DNA of 12,398 nt, from positions 1-12,398 of the forward strand of contig JARFQH010000088.1 of the NCBI GenBank assembly GCA_029287875.1, written 5' to 3'. A program made the translations under genes and the position numbers. Source of the stretch: Desulfobacteraceae bacterium (GTDB lineage Bacteria > Desulfobacterota > Desulfobacteria > Desulfobacterales > SG8-13). Positions 7,075 through 12,398 of this stretch are shown here, one piece after another. The stretch's first letter is position 1. The number at the start of each line of letters is the position of its first letter. The notes under the pieces are model-generated. The model was not told where the DNA came from, did no database searches, and saw only the letters and a list, made by a program, of their open reading frames with translations.

Positions 7075-8640
7075 TCACAACTGTGATTCAATTGGCAGCA
7101 GGCCCATGAATCCGACACCGAAACGCCGCCAGAAACCGGTGTATGGGTCCGTATTGAATTCGACCGGTTTGCCGTCTTCAAAACCGTGCCAGACAATTCG
7201 CTCGACTTTATCTTTCCCTTTCTTCAATTCTAGTTTGAATGCGATTTTTCCAATGTTCTCATCGAACCACTCACCCATCCCACCGCCGAGCTCGGTTGAT
7301 TCGAGCACAACACCGATCTCGGTATTGTGAAGAGTTGCGCGCGGATCGAGATTCAGCGAACCGATAAAAACCGTTTGGCGATCGAAGACAAACGATTTGG
7401 CGTGCAGGCTGGCCTTGGAAGAACCGTGCGGTCCTTTTTTCTCCTTGCGCTGCTGCGGGGTCAGCCGTTTGTTCATTTCGTAGAGTTCGACCCCGTCGCG
7501 CAATAGGTCCTTGCGGTATTTGGCGTAACCCGAGTGCACGATGCCGACATCCGTGGAAGCTAGAGAATTGGTCAGAATCCGCACCCGAACGCCCCGCCTG
7601 CTGAGCTGCGTCAGAAACGCCGTGCCTTCTTTTCCGGGAACGAAATAGGGAGAAAAGATGATCAACTCTTTCTGCACACCTGCAAAATAAGGCCCCAACT
7701 GTGGCGCCAAATGATATTGGGTCTGGTCGAAATCTTGCTGAATTTTTTCCGGCAGATCATACACGACTTCGGCCTTGCCCCAGTAAAAGCGAACCGTGTT
7801 CTGCCTGATATTGTTGGCGAGGTCAGAGTCCCGCAGAGCAACGAGATAGGCGGAATCAGATTGTTGGGCAACAAATTCGCTCAACTTTTGCCTCTTCTGC
7901 TCGATTTCCTCGGGAGTGGGTGGTTGGCCCTTAAGCACCAGTGCCGGGTAGGCCAGCTCGCTGTTCCAGTATAGATCGAAAGCAGTCGAGACCTCCTCGA
8001 CCACCGGTCCGATGACGAGCACATCCAGGTCGGCAAAAGCCAGACTCGGGTCGGCTTCGAAATATTCGTTGCCGATGTTGCGTCCTCCGAGAATGGTCGC
8101 TTGATTATCCACCGTAAACGATTTGTTGTGCATGCGGCGGGTCACCGATCCCATGCGCGTCACAAATTGGGAGAGGCGGCCGGTCTTGCGGCTGAACGGG
8201 TTGAAAATACGCACTTCCATGTTCGGGTGGCTGTCCAACGCCGCCGCTCCTAAATCCCGGCCTCCCAGGTCCATGTCGTCGACCAGCAGGCGCACCCGAA
8301 CGCCCCGATCCGCCGCTTTGAGCAGCTGATCGATAAACAGCGCACCGACCAAATCGTTATGGAGAAGGTAGTACTGGACATCGATGCTGCGTTCGGCAAC
8401 ATGGGCCAGCACGGCGCGGGCCACGAATGCATCCAGGCCGTTTCCCAGCGGTAAAAATCCGGCTTGGCCGGGATGGGCTGCTATTTCATCGCGACGGGCC
8501 TGGCCCAAAAGGGTGTCGCCCGTATCCGTGTATGCATGCGACACCGGCCGCTCGAAATCTTTCGGGAGGGTGGCGCAGCCGTGCATCAGGAATGAACCCA
8601 GCACAGTCGTTGCTATGATAAAATGATATAAAAGCGGCAT
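7075..8640 (-). CDS. phospholipase D-family lipoprotein, ClsC-like cardiolipin synthase
   Basis: A 521-residue protein with two complete HKD catalytic motifs: H171-N-K173...D178 with GG185-186 and N188, and H413-A-K415...D420 with GSLN (427-430). Together they form the active site that transfers phosphatidyl groups. The N-terminal hydrophobic segment ends in MHGC, giving a probable lipoprotein with lipidated Cys22. Residue -3 is Met rather than Leu, so the lipobox is slightly atypical; Ala at +2 would favour the outer membrane. Overall length and layout resemble E. coli ClsC (YmdC), which makes cardiolipin from phosphatidylglycerol and phosphatidylethanolamine. A plain phospholipase D is the alternative. 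The ribosome binding site (AGG, then TTGGAAA, then ATG) is only moderate. The gene stands alone on the minus strand, downstream of an AsmA gene and a 340-nt spacer. Confidence 0.88.
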   Translation of the reverse strand: MPLLYHFIIATTVLGSFLMHGCATLPKDFERPVSHAYTDTGDTLLGQARRDEIAAHPGQAGFLPLGNGLDAFVARAVLAHVAERSIDVQYYLLHNDLVGALFIDQLLKAADRGVRVRLLVDDMDLGGRDLGAAALDSHPNMEVRIFNPFSRKTGRLSQFVTRMGSVTRRMHNKSFTVDNQATILGGRNIGNEYFEADPSLAFADLDVLVIGPVVEEVSTAFDLYWNSELAYPALVLKGQPPTPEEIEQKRQKLSEFVAQQSDSAYLVALRDSDLANNIRQNTVRFYWGKAEVVYDLPEKIQQDFDQTQYHLAPQLGPYFAGVQKELIIFSPYFVPGKEGTAFLTQLSRRGVRVRILTNSLASTDVGIVHSGYAKYRKDLLRDGVELYEMNKRLTPQQRKEKKGPHGSSKASLHAKSFVFDRQTVFIGSLNLDPRATLHNTEIGVVLESTELGGGMGEWFDENIGKIAFKLELKKGKDKVERIVWHGFEDGKPVEFNTDPYTGFWRRFGVGFMGLLPIESQL

Positions 8641-8980
8641 TTTCCAACCTGCAAGCTAAGGGATCTATGATGTATTTTATGGTGATTTGACCTACCCAAA
8701 CCACGATTCGAATATTGGGTCAACAGCTAATGACGCCAAACGACATTGCCGATCGATGGATCCTATATTGTCCGACTAAATCAACATGACCCTATAACCC
8801 AACATTATCTTGACGGCATGGTAACAAGGGGAAGATCTTGCCTGCTGCCTTTTTCCGTCAACGAAAAAAGGAGCATCAGAAACGTAAAGGTTCTTTTTGA
8901 ATGGAAGTCGCGGTCGTCGATCCAAAACCAGAAATTTTTGAATATGACGGCAACAATAAATGTCCTCAACTTGTCCATGG
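8641..8980. other. 340-nt spacer upstream of the phospholipase gene
   Basis: This AT-rich spacer lies between two minus-strand genes and should contain the promoter of the lipoprotein gene, although no clear -35/-10 pair is visible. It holds an inverted repeat at 8687-8723 and a near-perfect 10-bp hairpin, CCTTTTTCCG (8848-8857) and CGAAAAAAGG (8862-8871) with a 4-nt loop. Frames crossing it on both strands have no ribosome binding site and run into AsmA coding sequence. Confidence 0.5.
8687..8723. promoter_or_regulatory. inverted repeat 47-83 nt upstream of the lipoprotein gene, possible operator
   Basis: TTGACC (8687-8692) is mirrored by GGTCAA (8718-8723), and the adjacent CCAA/TTGG words also pair. 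The perfect palindrome ATTCGAAT (8706-8713) lies between the arms. Its position just upstream of the phospholipase gene suggests a protein-binding site, but no regulator can be named. Confidence 0.35.
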
Positions 8981-11038
8981 TTAATTACAGCCGGTTTCAG
9001 GCTCCCCTTGCCGGCTGTCGGGACCGATGGACATGCTGCAGACATCGGCCCCATCGGCCGGCAGGCCCTTGCCGGCCAGCCTGAGTAACGGTGTCATCAC
9101 CGGGCTGGTCGCGAACCGGATGGCTGTACCGATGAGTCCACCGGAATCGATACCCACGCCAAAATCGCTAAAGGTGCCGTTCACCGCGAGCGGCGTCGCC
9201 AGGCTGAAAAATTCGGGTTTTTTGGGCCTTGGTACCGCAGCAAGCCGGATATGTTTTTGGGTGAAATCGACCTGACCTTTGGCGCAGATCCGGATTTTCG
9301 AGGTGTCGATCAACAAAACCCTGGGGGTCAGCACACCGTCGGTCATATCCCAAAGACCTATGATGCAGTTGATCTTCGACTGGTCCTTCTGACTTGAAAC
9401 GATGGCGGCAACCAAGTTCACCGCCCACAGGTCGATAATCCCCGCCTTGAGGTTTTCGAGGCGGCCGGAAAAGTCAAAATGTCCGCTACTCCGCGCCATG
9501 AGATCTTCGAAACGACCCGCTTTCGAGGAGAGTTCGACATCGAGGCTGATGGTGCCGCCCATATCGGCCTTAGGGTTGGCGCGGTGAACCAGCACCCCGA
9601 AATCGAAATTCTCTATCTTGGCACGGACCGAGGCTTCCGTTGCTTGCCGGCCCGGTTTCAGTGATGAGGCGAAAAGAAAGCTCCCTCCGGGGATGTTCAG
9701 TTGCACCGGATCAATCGAAATGCGCCCATTCCTCAGCGTAGCCGTCAATGAGCCGCTCCCCAGTTCATCGTCGCCGGACATCACTTTATTGGCGGCAATT
9801 TTGACCCGGGCGTCGAGTTTGGCCAAGGCTTCCGGGCTGAACACTGCGAGGGTTCCGGCTGTTTTATCGATGTTTCTACCCGGCCCAACTTTTTCCCCTT
9901 TCCGTTTGTCCACAGCGCCGACTGACCGGGTCGCCGTTTTAACTTGCGACTGGCCGGCACTGTTCCTGTCAGGAGACCAGTCCCCCACATCGAAATCGTC
10001 GAGCTGAATCATGGGCGCCTTCAGTTCGACGGCCGCAACGGGCCGGGGTCCGGATTTGTCGACAGTCAAATGCCCGATCAAGCGGCTCTTTCCCACCTGG
10101 ACCGACAAATCGGACAACTCGAGACGTTTTTGCTGGAGCCATAGCTGGCCGCCGGCGCGATAGGATTTCAGCGGCGGAAGGGCGAGTCCCGTCAGGCTGT
10201 CAAGGCTGTTGAGGTTTGAACCGGCGACGGATGCCTTTACATGAAGCGTCTTGACCACCTGGGTCAGGTCGATGTCACCCGAAACCTCGAAACGGGTATC
10301 GGCGATTTCAGCTTGGATTTCCATCCGCGAGCGGTTGTCTTGCACCAGCTCCTGCAATGAGCCGATCTCGATGGTGGCAACGTATGGATGCTTGAATGTT
10401 TTTCCTTTCAGGGATAGAGTGAACGGTTTGTTGGCCGGCATTTCACCGGTACATCCGGTAATGGTTAACCGCGACGGTCGGGTCTGTCCGTAACGGCTAT
10501 AGTCCACCGATATCTCCTTTAACACGAGCTCCTCGACCACCAGGGTATCGGCGGTCAACATCGGTCTGGAAGTTCCAGAAAACGGTTCGGATTCTGAAGT
10601 CGGGCCGGGGCCGGTTTCCGCCGGAGGCCGGAATGCCCAGTTGACCTCACCGCGCTTGTTGACCTCGAGTGTCAGATCGAACCCGTGGACGTTGAACTCC
10701 ATAATATGAACCTTGCCTCGTAAAAGGGGCAAGAGAGCCACCTGTATCCGGGCGGTTTCCATAGAGATAAATTCGTTGGCTTTAAACCCGTTGGGATTGG
10801 CGATTTTCAACCCCTTTAGAGTAAAAACCGGCCGCAGGGAGGTGGTGACGGCAATCTTGTCGTTCACACTGACGGTTCGTCCAAGTGCATTGGACGCCAC
10901 CGATTCCAACAGACCCTTGTAAGCGCTCAAGTCGATGGGGATCTTTACAAAAGCCAATACCGCCGCGAGCACCAGCACGAAGGCGACCAGGCCGCTCACG
11001 ACATAAACGACCCATCGGATGATTTTTTTTACGTCCAT
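8981..11038 (-). CDS. AsmA family protein
   Basis: A 685-residue protein with one N-terminal membrane helix (about residues 6-30) after MDVKKIIRW, followed by an AsmA N-terminal domain. The AsmA signature includes LSAYKGLLESVASNALGR, TLKGLKIANPNGF and GKVHIMEFNVHGFDL. The C-terminal third has the AsmA-like ending, with LENLKAGIIDLWAVNL, IDTSKIRICAKGQVDF and FSLATPLAVNGTFSDFGV. A Pro/Ser/Gly-rich linker lies near residue 145. The family comprises beta-rich proteins anchored in the inner membrane and projecting into the periplasm, implicated in outer-membrane assembly and phospholipid transport between membranes. AGAGGA (11047-11052) 8 nt before the ATG supports the start. The neighbouring phospholipase D lipoprotein suggests an envelope-lipid neighbourhood, but the 340-nt gap argues against one operon. 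The cargo is unknown. Confidence 0.9.
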   Translation of the reverse strand: MDVKKIIRWVVYVVSGLVAFVLVLAAVLAFVKIPIDLSAYKGLLESVASNALGRTVSVNDKIAVTTSLRPVFTLKGLKIANPNGFKANEFISMETARIQVALLPLLRGKVHIMEFNVHGFDLTLEVNKRGEVNWAFRPPAETGPGPTSESEPFSGTSRPMLTADTLVVEELVLKEISVDYSRYGQTRPSRLTITGCTGEMPANKPFTLSLKGKTFKHPYVATIEIGSLQELVQDNRSRMEIQAEIADTRFEVSGDIDLTQVVKTLHVKASVAGSNLNSLDSLTGLALPPLKSYRAGGQLWLQQKRLELSDLSVQVGKSRLIGHLTVDKSGPRPVAAVELKAPMIQLDDFDVGDWSPDRNSAGQSQVKTATRSVGAVDKRKGEKVGPGRNIDKTAGTLAVFSPEALAKLDARVKIAANKVMSGDDELGSGSLTATLRNGRISIDPVQLNIPGGSFLFASSLKPGRQATEASVRAKIENFDFGVLVHRANPKADMGGTISLDVELSSKAGRFEDLMARSSGHFDFSGRLENLKAGIIDLWAVNLVAAIVSSQKDQSKINCIIGLWDMTDGVLTPRVLLIDTSKIRICAKGQVDFTQKHIRLAAVPRPKKPEFFSLATPLAVNGTFSDFGVGIDSGGLIGTAIRFATSPVMTPLLRLAGKGLPADGADVCSMSIGPDSRQGEPETGCN
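8988..9017 (-). repeat. 7-bp inverted repeat at the 3' end of the AsmA gene
   Basis: CAGCCGG (8988-8994) and CCGGCTG (9011-9017) could pair around a 16-nt loop in the last codons of the AsmA mRNA, ending just before the TAA. There is no U-tract after it, so it may be an mRNA 3'-end stabilising hairpin or chance pairing. Confidence 0.3.
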
Positions 11039-11101
11039 GTTGTCGTTCCTCTCAGGAATTGGAAAACCCTGACGAACAAAAATTCGGCACCATTTTTATA
11101 A

Positions 11102-11150
11102 TTTCGTTTAGGTAAACTCCCGGATCTGCGGGAGGTTTACCTAAACGAAA
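11102..11150. terminator. long near-perfect hairpin at the end of the rhodanese-YceI gene
   Basis: The arms at 11102-11122 and 11129-11150 are complementary over 21 base pairs with one extra base in the right arm, around the 6-nt loop GATCTG. The TAG stop codon of the rhodanese-YceI gene (11141-11143) and its last two codons lie inside the stem. Neither strand has a run of T after the hairpin; on the minus strand the following bases are TTATAAAAATGG. It could be a Rho-linked or 3'-stabilising structure rather than a standard intrinsic terminator. It also separates this gene from AsmA, 100 nt downstream. Confidence 0.55.
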
Positions 11151-12091
11151 CTATGTGAGTTTTCATTGGTCGTGACAATTTTTACCTGAAAGCTAATGAG
11201 GTCGAACACCAGGTGCATGCCGAGATTTTCGAAAAATCGGGCGGAGCCGTAAATTGCCCCCCAGCGGGTCCGATCGATGTCGAAATGGGCTTCCGCCGCC
11301 AGACCGCCGCCTTCAGTTCTCGCAACCGTGGCTTGAAACGCCAGATCGGCCTTGACGCCCCTGAGTTCGAGGGTCGCGTTTAACTCGTAGTTCGGGATAC
11401 TCAGAAAGGGCGTTTTGACCGGCAGGCCCTCTTTAATGGTCAAAACAGCGGACGGGAATATTTTGACGAAGAAAAAGTCGTCGGATTTGAGATGGGATGT
11501 CAATACCGGATGGAGTTCGTCGCCCTTGAGACTTATGTTGTCGATAGAATCCATGTCGATGTCGACCACGCCCGTTAAAATGGAATGGTTGACCTCGACC
11601 TTCCCCCTTTTTATCCCCACCGTCCCGAAATGCTTGCTGTTCGGGTTCCTGCCGGACCACTCGATGACGCTTTGGGCGCTGTCGACACTGTATTTACCGT
11701 CATCCAGCCGCAGCACGGTTTCAGGATCAGCCATGTCCGGCTGATCGCCCCGGAGCTCAAACCGTCGCTCACGCCACGCTTCGAGTCCACCGTTCAACAC
11801 ACTGATATTTTCGTAGCCCTCGCACTGCAGTTTTTCAGCGGCCGTCAAAGCATCCCTGGAACGACCGCTCGACCCGTACAGAACGATTTCGGCTTTTTTG
11901 TCCTCCGCAATTGCTTTCACCTGCTCAAGGAAGGTGACTTCGAAGACGCAGGCACTGCGCGCACCCGGCAGGTGAACCTTTTCGAAGTGGATGCCGGTCA
12001 GCGTGTCAATCAGTATAAATGTTTCTTTGTTTTTTATCCGCTCCATCAGTTCGTCCGGCTCGAGGAACTTGTATTTCTTGTTCTCGGTCAT
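11141..12091 (-). CDS. fusion of a catalytically dead rhodanese domain and a YceI-like domain
   Basis: A 316-residue protein in two parts. Residues about 8-112 form a rhodanese fold: an EPDELMERI start, FILIDTLTGIHFEKVHLPGA, and NGGLEAWRER near the end. The active-site loop reads LYGSSGRS, so Gly73 (codon GGG) replaces the sulfur-carrying cysteine and sulfurtransferase activity is not expected. Residues about 133-307 form a YceI domain (KYSVDSAQSVIEWSGRN, GVVDIDMDSI, LELRGVKADL), a lipocalin-like barrel that binds isoprenoid-type lipids in known members. There is no signal peptide, so the protein should be cytoplasmic, unlike classical periplasmic YceI. AGGAG (12098-12102) 6 nt before the ATG fixes the start. 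Possible roles are lipid or quinone binding with the rhodanese part as a protein-interaction domain; this is inference. Confidence 0.85.
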   Translation of the reverse strand: MTENKKYKFLEPDELMERIKNKETFILIDTLTGIHFEKVHLPGARSACVFEVTFLEQVKAIAEDKKAEIVLYGSSGRSRDALTAAEKLQCEGYENISVLNGGLEAWRERRFELRGDQPDMADPETVLRLDDGKYSVDSAQSVIEWSGRNPNSKHFGTVGIKRGKVEVNHSILTGVVDIDMDSIDNISLKGDELHPVLTSHLKSDDFFFVKIFPSAVLTIKEGLPVKTPFLSIPNYELNATLELRGVKADLAFQATVARTEGGGLAAEAHFDIDRTRWGAIYGSARFFENLGMHLVFDLISFQVKIVTTNENSHSFV

Positions 12092-12313
12092 GTTTTTCTC
12101 CTCTTCCTAAAACTGACAATCAAGTTTCAGGAAAATATTTCAAAATGAAAAGGAATCACTCACTATCGGAATTATAGTAATAGTTTTTTCCTATCATACG
12201 GCTTCGATTTTACCATCATTGCTAATCTCTCAATGATGCACATTTTTACGGTCAATTATGTTAATTGATACAACCACCTAATCGCTTAACAAATCAGATA
12301 GGGGGACGCAACC
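12092..12313. promoter_or_regulatory. divergent spacer with two palindromes and a possible -10 box
   Basis: This 222-nt AT-rich region separates divergent genes. For the minus-strand gene, TATAAT (12171-12176, minus strand) lies 80 nt before the ATG, without a good -35. Two perfect inverted repeats follow: CATCATTG/CAATGATG (12214-12221, 12231-12238) and TCAATTA-TGT-TAATTGA (12252-12268). The second ends 45 nt before the exported-protein gene and is a good size for an operator. Confidence 0.4.
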
Positions 12314-12398
12314 ATGAAGAGCATCAAAAATATCGCCGTTGGTTTCTTAAGTTTGATCATACTAATGCAACCACTGGCTGCCGGTGCAGTGGAAATAG
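12314..12398 (+). CDS. exported protein, N-terminal fragment (cut by window end)
   Basis: Only 28 codons are inside the window. They encode a classical signal peptide: MKSIKN, a hydrophobic core IAVGFLSLIILM, then QPLAAGA, with likely signal peptidase I cleavage after AGA. AGGGGGA (12300-12306) stands 7 nt before the ATG. The mature protein is outside the window, so its function cannot be stated; it should be periplasmic or outer-membrane. Confidence 0.75.
   Translation, partial: MKSIKNIAVGFLSLIILMQPLAAGAVEI

Noticed and set aside
7011..7109. 32-codon plus-strand ORF just after the TGA at 7007-7009
   Set aside because: It has no Shine-Dalgarno sequence and overlaps the end of the phospholipase gene; there is too little evidence to call it.
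8746..9084. 112-aa plus-strand frame (TTG start) in the spacer before the AsmA 3' end, and a 92-aa frame opposite
   Set aside because: There is no ribosome binding site, and the Arg/Cys/Pro-rich tail arises from reading AsmA coding DNA backwards.

Overview
The window looks like chromosomal DNA of a Gram-negative, probably anaerobic deltaproteobacterium (Desulfobacterota, Desulfosarcina/Desulfococcus-like). That assignment is an inference. It rests on an outer-membrane-type lipoprotein, an AsmA protein, moderately GC-rich genes separated by AT-rich spacers, and degenerate GGTTCAGGG-type and AATTTTGG-type intergenic repeats of a kind I associate with that group. No rRNA, tRNA, CRISPR array, transposase or phage gene was seen.

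Left part (1-4827, + strand): three of the four genes of the bacterial 'ligase-associated' DNA repair cluster. These are an ATP-dependent DNA ligase (5' end cut by the window edge), a large Lhr-type DEXH helicase, and the metallophosphoesterase PdeM. The fourth usual member, a metallo-beta-lactamase-fold exonuclease, would be expected just upstream of the window. Helicase and pdeM are tightly coupled (2 nt apart); ligase and helicase are separated by about 110-170 nt.

Middle part (4828-7074): a 348-nt spacer with telomere-like GGTTCAGGG repeats leads to a minus-strand Old Yellow Enzyme-type NADH:flavin oxidoreductase. Divergent from it, across a 349-nt AT-rich spacer, is a bicistron of two very small genes (61 and 42 aa). 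Both have strong Shine-Dalgarno sequences and neither is recognised. The second has an in-frame TGA after which the frame continues as plausible protein.

Right part (7075-12091, all minus strand): a ClsC-like phospholipase D/cardiolipin synthase lipoprotein, an AsmA-family protein with one N-terminal membrane anchor, and a protein fusing a rhodanese domain that lacks its catalytic cysteine to a YceI lipocalin-like domain. The first two suggest envelope lipid metabolism or transport. They are separate transcription units or loosely spaced. A long, nearly perfect hairpin lies between the AsmA and rhodanese-YceI genes and contains the stop codon of the latter. The window ends in the signal peptide of an exported protein on the + strand, with two short palindromes in the divergent spacer upstream of it.

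The ordinary genes are well supported by motifs. The most unusual items are the inactive rhodanese-YceI fusion, the tiny bicistron with its in-frame TGA, and the hairpins that overlap the ends of several minus-strand genes.
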